Source: Azoarcus sp.
Lineage (GTDB): Bacteria; Pseudomonadota; Gammaproteobacteria; Burkholderiales; Rhodocyclaceae
NCBI GenBank assembly: GCA_031285965.1
Contig: JAITVD010000052.1
Span: 1 to 64,000, forward strand
DNA length: 64,000 nt
Reading direction: 5' to 3'
The notes beneath the pieces were generated by a model. It did not search any database, was not told where the DNA came from, and saw nothing but the letters and a program-made list of their open reading frames with translations. This document shows, piece by piece, positions 52,833 to 61,394 of the stretch; the first letter of the stretch is position 1; each line of letters begins with the position of its first letter. Both the position numbers and the translations under genes were made by a program.

Positions 52833-53220
52833 AATCCGCGCCCCGCCCGGTCAGCGTAAGGCTCACTTCATTGGGCGCGCAGATTGCCACCGCGCCCGCG
52901 CGGGCAAGCCAGCCTTGGCGCACGCAATACTGGCGAGGGCCGGGGTCGGAAGCCACGCGGGCGCGTCCCGGCTCAATCTCGATCACGGTCATGCCCAGCG
53001 GGCCGGGTACGTCGATGCGGCGCGGATGGGACAAGCTGGCCTGCGCGAAAACCTTGCCCGCCGCCCGCACAATCACGCCGTCGGCTTCGCCGCCGCGCCA
53101 AAGCCAAAGTCCCGACGCCGCGCAGACGGCCAGCCCCGCCAGCGCAACCGCCCAATCGCCGGGGCGCAGCAAAACACGCCACGCGCCCGCTGAACGCAGC
53201 CTCAGCCCTGCGCCGCGCAA
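52813..53220 (-). CDS. membrane-anchored NusG-domain-II protein
   Basis: A 135-residue protein with one N-terminal membrane segment (WAVALAGLAVCAASGLWLW) and an exported beta-rich domain ending in RQYCVRQGWL and CAPNEVSLTLTG, the NusG_II pattern with two Cys that could pair. Despite the name it is not a transcription factor. The start is uncertain; the frame opens with TTG at 53220, overlapping the rapZ end by 19 bases. Works presumably with the Gx protein. Confidence 0.75.
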   Translation of the reverse strand: MRGAGLRLRSAGAWRVLLRPGDWAVALAGLAVCAASGLWLWRGGEADGVIVRAAGKVFAQASLSHPRRIDVPGPLGMTVIEIEPGRARVASDPGPRQYCVRQGWLARAGAVAICAPNEVSLTLTGRGADYDSLNY

Positions 53221-54071
53221 TGGCTTTCCCGCCGCGCCACAGCGCGATGGCGAAGAAGAACGTGGGCGTTGTCCCGGAACGCCTCGCCCAGCCGCTCAGC
53301 GATATAGACCGAACGATGCTGCCCGCCCGTGCAGCCGACGGCAACGGTCAGGTAGCTGCGATTGTCGCGGATGAAATCCGGCAGCCAGCCCGCCACAAAG
53401 GCGCGGATGTCCTCCACCATACGGGCAACTTCGGGCTGCGCCTCAAAATAAGTGGCAACTTCCGGGTCAAACCCGGTCAATGGGCGCAAAAGCGGGTCGT
53501 AATGCGGATTGGGCAAGCAGCGCACATCGAACACCATGTCGGCGTCCAGCGGGATGCCGTATTTGAAACCGAAAGACTGGAACATCAAGGTCAGCCCCTC
53601 GCCCGCTTTGGCCTCAATAAAGTCCTTCACCCTGCCGCGAAGGGCGCTGGGGCGCATATCGCTGGTGTCAATGCGATGCCCGAGCGTGGAAATGTCATCG
53701 AGCATATCCCGCTCATGGCGAATCGCCTCTTCAAGCGAAATGCCCTCTCCTGCCAGCGGATGGCGGCGGCGCGTCTCGGAGAAACGGGCAATCAGCGTGT
53801 TGTCGTGCGCGTCAAGAAAAATGAACCGCAAATCTTCGATGGTTCCGCGCAGCGCCTTCAACTGTTCCGGCAGCGCCGCGATGCCGCCTCCAGAGCGCAC
53901 ATCGACGGCCACCGCGCACCGCCCATAGCCCGCTTTGCGCAATGCGTCCGCCAATTGCGGCAGCAGCATGGCGGGCAAGTTGTCGACGGCATAATAACCA
54001 GCATCTTCGAGCGCCTTGAGCGCAATGCTCTTGCCAGAACCGGAAAGGCCGCTAATGAGGATGAGTTGCAT
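53202..54071 (-). CDS. rapZ: RapZ-family P-loop nucleotide-binding protein
   Basis: RNase adapter that in Escherichia steers GlmZ small-RNA decay and so glucosamine-6-phosphate synthesis. The 289-residue product has Walker A GLSGSGKS at 8-15, DNLP, the FIFLDA strand, and the C-terminal domain with FKYG, DVRCLPNPHY and GCTGGQHRSVYIAE. ATG at 54071 gives the normal start; a TTG at 54086 would add five residues. The usual ptsN/hprK neighbours are not in this window. Confidence 0.93.
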   Translation of the reverse strand: MQLILISGLSGSGKSIALKALEDAGYYAVDNLPAMLLPQLADALRKAGYGRCAVAVDVRSGGGIAALPEQLKALRGTIEDLRFIFLDAHDNTLIARFSETRRRHPLAGEGISLEEAIRHERDMLDDISTLGHRIDTSDMRPSALRGRVKDFIEAKAGEGLTLMFQSFGFKYGIPLDADMVFDVRCLPNPHYDPLLRPLTGFDPEVATYFEAQPEVARMVEDIRAFVAGWLPDFIRDNRSYLTVAVGCTGGQHRSVYIAERLGEAFRDNAHVLLRHRAVARRESHCAAQG

Positions 54072-54333
54072 GGAGGCGAGCCACAAAACGCTATCGCCCG
54101 CAATATATCAAGTTATCTGATTTCCGGGCGACTTCGCCGCGATTGGGCGCGGGCTTCAACCGGGGCGGCAAAGCCGGAACGCATGGGACGCGCCCAAATT
54201 CCGCAAAGGCAGCGAAATACAGATTCGGCATAGGCTGTCCGTATGGCGGCTACCGACTGATACTGATAGAATGCGCCTCTTTTAGTTTTTGCTTTTCCTC
54301 CCCAAATTCTTACTGTTTTCGCCTTTCAGACAC

Positions 54334-55974
54334 ATGGTCGCTTTCAGGTTCAACTTCAGGAAAACTCTTTTTTGGCTGTTGCTTGTGGGCGGGTTCGTCG
54401 CGCTTGGAAGCGTCATGCTGCGCCCGCCGACATTTTCCGGCCCAATTGCCAAGCGCGCGCCCAATATTTTCCTGCCGGACGCGCTGATCCGCAGCCACAG
54501 CCTGTCAAAGCTGCCGCCCGACCTGCTACGGATGCCGCTGGCTCGCGACGTGCTCACCGAGGATTTCGTCGCCTATTACGAGCAGAACGAAAACCGCATG
54601 TCGTTCTCCGGCACGCTCAGGCGCATCGCTTTTGAGCACAAGCTCGATTTCCCTGAAAAACTGCTCGAATCCGTTTTGAACGAACCTGCGGAAGTCGCTT
54701 TGTGGCGAGACGACGCCGGACGTTTAAAAGATTTCGTGATCGTGCTCTCGCGCAATCCCCTGACGCGGATCATCCAGGCGCTTCTGTCCCCCGCCGTGTA
54801 TGCGACCGACATGCAGTTGTTCTCCGCCGGAAAGCTCGACGGCACGGACGTGGAAATGCTGGTGCTGTCATACGGAAGCGGGCATCACCTGCTGCTGCTC
54901 TCCAAAGGCGACCGAATCGTCGCGCTTTCCAATCCGGGCATGCTGCTCTCGGAGGGAAATTCGCAGTCAGCAAAGGCGGCGGAAATCATTCGGGAACTGC
55001 TCGATGACGAGGAACCCATTTCCCCGTTCGCGCAGCACTTCCTCCTCGAAGAGCCGCTGGGCGAAAAAACGCATGATTTGACGCTCGGCACACGGGCGTT
55101 CGCGCTCAATTACGACATTTTCATGCCGGGGCTGGCGGCGCTGAGCCTGTCTTTCGACGACCAAGGCGCGTGGCAGAGCGCGGCATTGCTCGACGGCGAC
55201 CATTGGCAGGATGACGGCGAAAGCCTTTGGGCGGCATTGCCCCACGGGGCGGGGCTTTGCGCGGCCTTGCCAGCGGACTGGGAGGAAATGGCTCCGGCAC
55301 TGAGAAAGCTGAACGCCCGCCAGCCGCAGCAGCAGACAACCGCGAAAGAATTCACCTCCAGCTTTGCCGGCCCCGCCGGCGTGTGCTGGTACAAAGAGGC
55401 CAAACTGTACGCGCCGCTTTTCGCCGCGCGCCTCACCGAGGACGCTAACAAGGAAAAGGTAGAAGAGTTCTTTGATTTGGCGGCACGGGCAATCAAGGCA
55501 AAAGAAGGCGGAACCTCGACGGAGCCAGCAGAGGGCATCGCGCTCTGGCAGGGCGAAATCGACTCGCGCTTCGGCTCGCAAAACAGCAGCGGCAGCCGAA
55601 CCCTCAAGCCCGCGCTGGCCATTCAGGGCGATACCGTTTTCTTCTCTCCCGACGCGGCGCTGGTGGAAAACGCGCTGGCCGTCGCGGCGAAACGCTATCC
55701 GGCGCTCTCCGACAGTTTCCCGTCCAAAAAAGGCACAACGCTCGCTTTCGTCAATCCAGACGCGATGGCGGCGCTGCTGCAAGACGAAATGTTTGCCGCC
55801 CTGCCCCGCAACGAAGAAGAACTGTTCCGCAATGCCGCCGAGGCTTACCTCGTGCCACGCCTGAAAGCATTGGCGCGTTATTCGCCGCAAGCCGTCGTTC
55901 TGCCTAAAAAGATACAGAGCAACGGACTGGCGTGGTATCCGCTGGAGTGGAAAGAAACCAAACCGGCACACTGA
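54334..55974 (+). CDS. yfaA: DUF2138 membrane-anchored protein (YfaA/MagB-like)
   Basis: A 546-residue protein with one N-terminal membrane helix (LFWLLLVGGFVALGSVML) and a large periplasmic part. It matches YfaA, first gene of the Escherichia yfaA-T-S-Q-P locus, mainly by position and length; WYPLEWKE near the end and RDVLTEDFVAYYEQ near the start are conserved-looking blocks. No enzyme motif is visible. The ATG at 54334 has no clear ribosome site; an upstream TTG at 54289 is an alternative. The 262-base gap from rapZ holds the operon promoter; TAGAAT at 54267 is a possible -10. Confidence 0.82.
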   Translation: MVAFRFNFRKTLFWLLLVGGFVALGSVMLRPPTFSGPIAKRAPNIFLPDALIRSHSLSKLPPDLLRMPLARDVLTEDFVAYYEQNENRMSFSGTLRRIAFEHKLDFPEKLLESVLNEPAEVALWRDDAGRLKDFVIVLSRNPLTRIIQALLSPAVYATDMQLFSAGKLDGTDVEMLVLSYGSGHHLLLLSKGDRIVALSNPGMLLSEGNSQSAKAAEIIRELLDDEEPISPFAQHFLLEEPLGEKTHDLTLGTRAFALNYDIFMPGLAALSLSFDDQGAWQSAALLDGDHWQDDGESLWAALPHGAGLCAALPADWEEMAPALRKLNARQPQQQTTAKEFTSSFAGPAGVCWYKEAKLYAPLFAARLTEDANKEKVEEFFDLAARAIKAKEGGTSTEPAEGIALWQGEIDSRFGSQNSSGSRTLKPALAIQGDTVFFSPDAALVENALAVAAKRYPALSDSFPSKKGTTLAFVNPDAMAALLQDEMFAALPRNEEELFRNAAEAYLVPRLKALARYSPQAVVLPKKIQSNGLAWYPLEWKETKPAH

Positions 55975-55985
55975 CCCAGAACCCG

Positions 55986-56675
55986 ATGCCGACCACGCAA
56001 TCACGCCGCCGTTTCTGCCAAACGCTCGCCGCGCTGGGCGCGGCGGGATTTGCCACGCGGTTACGCGCCCTGCCCGTAGGTATCTCGGATGACACTCCCG
56101 CCGCGCAAACGATTCGCCTCGACGCGGCGCAAAGCCGCGCCCTGCGGGCATGGATTGTCCGCATCGCAATGGAACAGATCCGGCGCGGGCCAACGCCGCG
56201 CTGGACGCACCGCGACTGCGCGGGCTTCGTGCGCTTCGCCGTGGCCGAGGCGCTTGCGGAACATGACGCGCGCTGGCAGCGGGCAATGGGGCTTGGCGGA
56301 CGCCTGCCGCCCGACCTCGTGCCGGAAGAGACGCGCCTTGCCCTGCGGCATCGCTGGAAGCGCCCGGACGGCAGCGAAGGCGCTTATGTGAGCGCCATCG
56401 GGCTGATTCAGGGAAATAGCGTCTGGACAGGCAGCGACGCGCGGCAAGCGCAGCCCGCCGATTTGCTGTTTTTCGACCAGGGCGCGGAACAGCACCTCAT
56501 GCTGTGGACAGGGCATGGCGTCGTCTATCACAACGGCTCGCCGCCCGCGCCCGGCGACAACGGCTTGCGGACGGCCACCTTGCCCGCCCTTCTTCGATGG
56601 AACGACACGCGCTGGCGGCCAGAACCCGGCAACCCGAATTTCGTCGGCGTGTTTTCACTGGCTTTTCTAGGCTGA
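55986..56675 (+). CDS. yfaT: DUF1175 protein, NlpC/P60-like, Tat signal (YfaT-like)
   Basis: A 229-residue exported protein. A twin-arginine motif SRRRFCQ is at 6-12, followed by a hydrophobic run. RDCAGFV (Cys78) resembles the DCSGFV nucleophile block of NlpC/P60 peptidoglycan peptidases, and His170 in EQHLMLWTG fits the second catalytic residue, preceded by a PADLLFF block similar to GDLVFF. A cell-wall amidase or endopeptidase is therefore likely by inference. It starts 11 bases after the DUF2138 gene and ends 3 before the macroglobulin gene. Confidence 0.8.
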   Translation: MPTTQSRRRFCQTLAALGAAGFATRLRALPVGISDDTPAAQTIRLDAAQSRALRAWIVRIAMEQIRRGPTPRWTHRDCAGFVRFAVAEALAEHDARWQRAMGLGGRLPPDLVPEETRLALRHRWKRPDGSEGAYVSAIGLIQGNSVWTGSDARQAQPADLLFFDQGAEQHLMLWTGHGVVYHNGSPPAPGDNGLRTATLPALLRWNDTRWRPEPGNPNFVGVFSLAFLG

Positions 56676-56678
56676 ACG

Positions 56679-59600
56679 ATGGCGATGATGATTGTGCGCA
56701 ACAAAAACAAACTCTCCTTCATGGCGCTTTTCACGTGCGCCCTGCTCTCCCTCGCCCTGCCCCTAAATCTGCGGGCGCAGCAGGACATGGGCGAGCGCAG
56801 CAACTATTCCCCGGAACCCGGAGAGCCATTTTTCGTCCTGACCGACACGCAATACGGCACGAACGACGAAGCCCTGCTGCGGGTCGAGATTTCAGCGTCG
56901 AACGGCAAGGAAGCGGCGGCGCGGTATGGCGGCATCGACATCGCGCTCTACCGCGTCCCCGACCCGCTCGCCTTTCTGAAAACGCAAAAAAACCCGCACC
57001 GCATCGACGTGGCGGCGCGTCCCCGCGACGAAGGCATCAGCAATACGCTTTCCTATCTGTGGAGCAACGCATGGAACAAATCGCGCCGCGCTTGGCGCGA
57101 CCTGTTTTCGGACAAAACCCGCCGCTCGGTGACGGAAACCGTCCCGGCGCTGAAAACCCGCTTTGCGCGGCCCGATTACCGACCCGCCAATGTGTTCAAA
57201 CCGCTGGAAGGGTTTGAACTGGTCGATCAATTCCGTTACCCGCTGATGGCCGCCAAGCCCATCGACCCGCTGGAAAAAACACAGGGCGTGCAGCTTCAGG
57301 GTTCCAGCAGCAATTTCAGGCCGAAGAACGAAGGCAATTTTTATGTGCCGCTTGGCAAGCTCCGCCCCGGCCTCTACATCGCCGAGGCCATGCTCGGCAC
57401 GCGGCGGGCCATGACGCTCGTTTTCGTCTCGGACACCATTGCCGTCACCAAGCTCGCTTCCGGCTCGCTTACGGTGTGGACGGCGCACCGCTTCGATGGC
57501 CGTCCGGTTCTCGGCGCAAACCTGCAATGGACGGACGGCTTGGGCGTGCTGGCTTCGGCCATCACCGACAGTAACGGACTTGCCACCTTGTCGCGTGTCG
57601 GGCCAGAACGCACTTACCTGCTCGGGCAGGACGCGACAGGCGGCGTTTTCGTGTCCGAGAACTTCTATTACGACAGCGAAATCTACGACACCAAGCTCTA
57701 CACCGCCACGGATCGCCCCCTCTACCGCCCCGGCGACGAGGTGCATCTGAAATTCTTTGGGCGTGAGTACCACGCCGCCAACCGTTCCTCGCCCGTTCGG
57801 GCGGGCGGGCTGGAAATCGCCATCCTCGACCCCAATGGCTCGCCGATTTGGTCGGGCGCGGCAAAGCTCATGCCAGATCGCGGCGGCGAGGCCATGTTCC
57901 ATTTGCCGCTGGACGCTTCGGCGGGCGGCTACGAAATCCGCACGAAATATCAGGGCAAGACTTACGGCGCCGCTTTCCGCGTTGCCGAATATGTGAAGCC
58001 ACACATGGAAATCGCCATTTCCCCCGATCGCGCCAGCTTCAAGACCGGGGAACCCGTTTCCGGCATGATTCGCCTCACCTACCCGAATGGCGACCCGGTC
58101 AAGAAAGCTGCCCTCGACCTGACCTTACGCGCACAGGTCTTGACGATGGTGCAGGGCGAACTGCGCTACGGCGGGCTTTTTCCGGTCGAGCAGGCCACCT
58201 CCAGCCTTGCCACGAACGAACAGGGCGAGGCGAAATTTTCGCTCCCTCCCGCAAAAGAGCCTTCGCGGCTCATCATTTCCGTGCTCGCCACTGACGGCGC
58301 GGCCTACCGGGTTCGGAAAACCAGCGAGCTTCTAATCGAACGGGCGGCGGCGAACTGGAAGCTCGTCAGCGCGCGCAAATTCTCGATGCCCAATGAAACC
58401 GTGCGCTTCCAACTGGAACCGGAGAACCCGGACAGCGAAAAAACCGCGCAGCCCGCGCAATGGGAAATCATCCGCCTCGAAAATCAAGAAAAAACCAGCG
58501 GCGCGTTCACTGAAACCGCCCGCGAATGGCTGCCCGCTTTCGACAAGCCCGGTTCCTACTCCCTGTTGCTGCGCGATGCCCAAGGGCGAATCGTTGCCGC
58601 TGCCGCGCACTGGGTCGGCGGTCAGGGCAGCGAAGCGCAGACCATCAAAACGCTGCCCGGAACCATCGAAATGGTTCCCGACAAGGAACGCTACAAACCG
58701 GGCGAGACTGCCGAAGTGCTGATGACCTTTTCCGAGCCAGTCGATGAAGCCTTGCTCACTTTGGAGCGCGACCGCGTGGAAGCCAGCGCGTTGCTGTCCG
58801 CCGCGCAAAACAAGAACGCGGCATGGGTCAGCGCCGAGCGCATCGCCTCCAACCAGTGGCGCGCCCGCGTGCCCGTCACGGAAAACCACGCGCCGAACAT
58901 GACCTTCTCGGTCGCCTACGTGAAAAAGGGCGAATACGTTTTCCAGAACGCTGGTTTGGTGGTCGAAACCCCGAGGCTCACGCTCGACATCGCCCCTAAA
59001 AAAGCGGTGGCGAAACCGGGCGAAACCGTCGAAGTCGACATCGGCGTCAGCTTGGGCGGGCAGCCGACACGAGCCGTGCTGACGGTTTCCGTTGTCGATG
59101 AAATGGTCTATGCCCTGCAACCGGAAATCGCCCCCGACATGGTGGAATTCTTCCAGCACGTCCGGCGCAACAACGTGCGCACCGGGGCGAGCCTGAATTT
59201 CATCACCTACGATGAGGCCGCCGATTACGCCCATGATGCCGCCCGCCAGCCGCCCGCCCGCCACCAGTACAACGAACGCGCCATCAAGGTGCTCGAACGC
59301 GCCCGCCGCGACGATACCGACACGGCGGCATGGGAGCCGACGCTCCTGACTGACGAAAAAGGACGCGCCAAATTCAGCTTCAAGATGCCGGATGCCTTGT
59401 CGCGCTGGCGCATCACCGTGCGGGCCGTGGCGCTGGACAAGGCATCGCCCAAAGAAAAATCCGCGCAGCAAAACGCCGTCTATGGGCAGCGCGTCGCTTG
59501 GATGCAATCCGACAAGCCTTTGTACGCAAAATGGACTTCCCCTGTTTGGATGCGCCAGGGCGACGCGCCGGTCGCCACGCTTGCCGTATTCAACAACACC

Positions 59601-61394
59601 AGCGCCACACGCGAAGCCGACATTACGCTCAAACTGGCAAAAGAAACCCTCACCCAAAAAGCCTCGCTCCCGCGTGGGGTTTCTTGGCACTCATTCAAGC
59701 TGCCTTCCTTCTCCGACAAACAGCAAGCGCGGCTGGAAGTACGCGAGGCGGGCAAGAGCGAACTCGCCGACGCGCTGGAAACTGATTTGGTTGCCGAACC
59801 CGCGCGTTGGCGCGGCGTGCATGAAAAGGTCGTTCCCGTTGAGCGCGGCGCGGCCTCCTTTCGCTTGCCCGCCGATGCCCGCCGCCTGAAACTGCGCTTC
59901 GCCGCCAATGGCAGCGAGCACTTTCTGCGCATCGCCGATTCCTTGCTCGAATATCCGTGGGGCTGCGTTGAGCAGACATCGAGCCGCCTCATTCCGCTTG
60001 CCATCATCACGCCGCTGCTCTCCACAGACCGCGCCCAAGGCAAGGCCGCGCACCTGCGCCAGACCCTTTACAGCCAACGGCTTCGGCTAGCCGCGCTGGC
60101 AGGTCCCAAGGCCGTTTTCGGCTGGTGGGGGCAAGGCACGGACAACAGCGCCCTGATGACCGCCTACGCTTATTACGCTGACTGGCGGGCAGGACGCGCA
60201 CTGGGCATCAGCTTGCCCGCCGCGCACTGGGAGCGCGTGCTGACGGTCTACCGAGACCATGCTGGAGGCGAGCCGATACTGCATCGGGCGCTTGCCCTGT
60301 GGCTCATCCAGCAAATCGGCTTGCCCGTGCGCACGCAAGCGGAAGGGTTGCTTGCCACGCTGGCGAAAACCGAAAACGGGGACGATAAAAAACAGAAAAA
60401 AGCGCCGGACGCGGATGAGAGCAGCCCTCTCCTCACAGCGCCCAATTCGCCGCTCGGCATCGCTTACGCGCATGTGCTGGCCGCCGCCGTCGCCCAGGAA
60501 TCCGGCATCGCATCCCGGATAGATGGCAAGGCGCTCGACAATGCCAGACAAGCCCTGCGGGCAAGCGGGCTGCCTTCCGCGCAAGCCCTGCTGCTCCTGT
60601 CCGCCAGAGGCGCAAAAAACAAAGAAAGCGCCGCCGCTGAAATTCTTTCTGACATCACCGAAGAGATGCCTACCCTCGACCGGGCGCTGGCGCTCGTCTG
60701 GACGCAGCAGGCGCTTGGCGGGCGTCTCGCGCCCCAGAACGCCCCCTCCGCCCTCAAGCCCGTCACCGGAAAATGGCAAGAAGCGCCCGCTTCGCTTCAC
60801 GCCTTGGCGGACGGCCAGCCCGAATGGCTCTGGCCAGCCAACACGCCCCTGCCCGACATGCTGCGGGTTCTCCACGCGCCCGCACGGCTCACGGCCATCC
60901 TGCGCTACGAGAGCGAAGAAACAAGCAAGAGCGCGTTGCCTGTCAAGATTGAGCGCACGCTCTATCGGCTGGAGCAGCGCGACGCCACCCGCTACGCGCT
61001 CACCCCCGTCGACCCTGCCGCCGGACTTTCCACGCAGGAACTCTATCTTGATGAAATCAGCCTCTCGTCGAAACAAGCGCACCAGTACGGCATCGTTGAA
61101 GTGCCGTTGCCGCCGGGCGCCAGCATCGAGCGCAGCACTTGGGGCATCAACCTGATTGAAAAAGGCGGCGAGGATGCGCAGCCTATCGACCGGGGCAAGG
61201 CCGAAGAGCATCGGGACCGTTACGGCGTTCCCGTTGAATTCCTGTCCGCGAACGGGAACATCGTCGTGCGCCACCTCCTGAGAGTCGGGCAGAGCGGGCG
61301 CTTCACCTTGCCCCCGGCGCGTTACTACCGGATGTACCAGCCTTCGATGAAAGCCTACGCCCAAGAAGAAAACGGGACATGGCTGGTGAAATGA
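56679..61394 (+). CDS. yfaS: bacterial alpha-2-macroglobulin with thioester motif (YfaS/MagD-like)
   Basis: A 1571-residue periplasmic protease trap. A signal peptide (FTCALLSLALPLNLRAQ) is followed by repeated MG domains; DRPLYRPGDEVHLKFFGRE at about 346-364 is a hallmark, as are KFSFKMPDALSRWRITVRA near 905 and the CVEQTSSRLIPL block at 1096. Cys1096 and Gln1099 form the CxEQ thioester pair. By locus it corresponds to YfaS/MagD, a group I recall as lacking this motif. The bait region cannot be located by eye. No penicillin-binding pbpC neighbour is present, unlike the thioester-type yfhM locus. Confidence 0.92.
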   Translation: MAMMIVRNKNKLSFMALFTCALLSLALPLNLRAQQDMGERSNYSPEPGEPFFVLTDTQYGTNDEALLRVEISASNGKEAAARYGGIDIALYRVPDPLAFLKTQKNPHRIDVAARPRDEGISNTLSYLWSNAWNKSRRAWRDLFSDKTRRSVTETVPALKTRFARPDYRPANVFKPLEGFELVDQFRYPLMAAKPIDPLEKTQGVQLQGSSSNFRPKNEGNFYVPLGKLRPGLYIAEAMLGTRRAMTLVFVSDTIAVTKLASGSLTVWTAHRFDGRPVLGANLQWTDGLGVLASAITDSNGLATLSRVGPERTYLLGQDATGGVFVSENFYYDSEIYDTKLYTATDRPLYRPGDEVHLKFFGREYHAANRSSPVRAGGLEIAILDPNGSPIWSGAAKLMPDRGGEAMFHLPLDASAGGYEIRTKYQGKTYGAAFRVAEYVKPHMEIAISPDRASFKTGEPVSGMIRLTYPNGDPVKKAALDLTLRAQVLTMVQGELRYGGLFPVEQATSSLATNEQGEAKFSLPPAKEPSRLIISVLATDGAAYRVRKTSELLIERAAANWKLVSARKFSMPNETVRFQLEPENPDSEKTAQPAQWEIIRLENQEKTSGAFTETAREWLPAFDKPGSYSLLLRDAQGRIVAAAAHWVGGQGSEAQTIKTLPGTIEMVPDKERYKPGETAEVLMTFSEPVDEALLTLERDRVEASALLSAAQNKNAAWVSAERIASNQWRARVPVTENHAPNMTFSVAYVKKGEYVFQNAGLVVETPRLTLDIAPKKAVAKPGETVEVDIGVSLGGQPTRAVLTVSVVDEMVYALQPEIAPDMVEFFQHVRRNNVRTGASLNFITYDEAADYAHDAARQPPARHQYNERAIKVLERARRDDTDTAAWEPTLLTDEKGRAKFSFKMPDALSRWRITVRAVALDKASPKEKSAQQNAVYGQRVAWMQSDKPLYAKWTSPVWMRQGDAPVATLAVFNNTSATREADITLKLAKETLTQKASLPRGVSWHSFKLPSFSDKQQARLEVREAGKSELADALETDLVAEPARWRGVHEKVVPVERGAASFRLPADARRLKLRFAANGSEHFLRIADSLLEYPWGCVEQTSSRLIPLAIITPLLSTDRAQGKAAHLRQTLYSQRLRLAALAGPKAVFGWWGQGTDNSALMTAYAYYADWRAGRALGISLPAAHWERVLTVYRDHAGGEPILHRALALWLIQQIGLPVRTQAEGLLATLAKTENGDDKKQKKAPDADESSPLLTAPNSPLGIAYAHVLAAAVAQESGIASRIDGKALDNARQALRASGLPSAQALLLLSARGAKNKESAAAEILSDITEEMPTLDRALALVWTQQALGGRLAPQNAPSALKPVTGKWQEAPASLHALADGQPEWLWPANTPLPDMLRVLHAPARLTAILRYESEETSKSALPVKIERTLYRLEQRDATRYALTPVDPAAGLSTQELYLDEISLSSKQAHQYGIVEVPLPPGASIERSTWGINLIEKGGEDAQPIDRGKAEEHRDRYGVPVEFLSANGNIVVRHLLRVGQSGRFTLPPARYYRMYQPSMKAYAQEENGTWLVK

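Noticed and set aside
52813..53220. Transcription factor NusG
   Set aside because: Only a domain-II-like piece with a membrane anchor is present; the NGN and KOW parts are absent.
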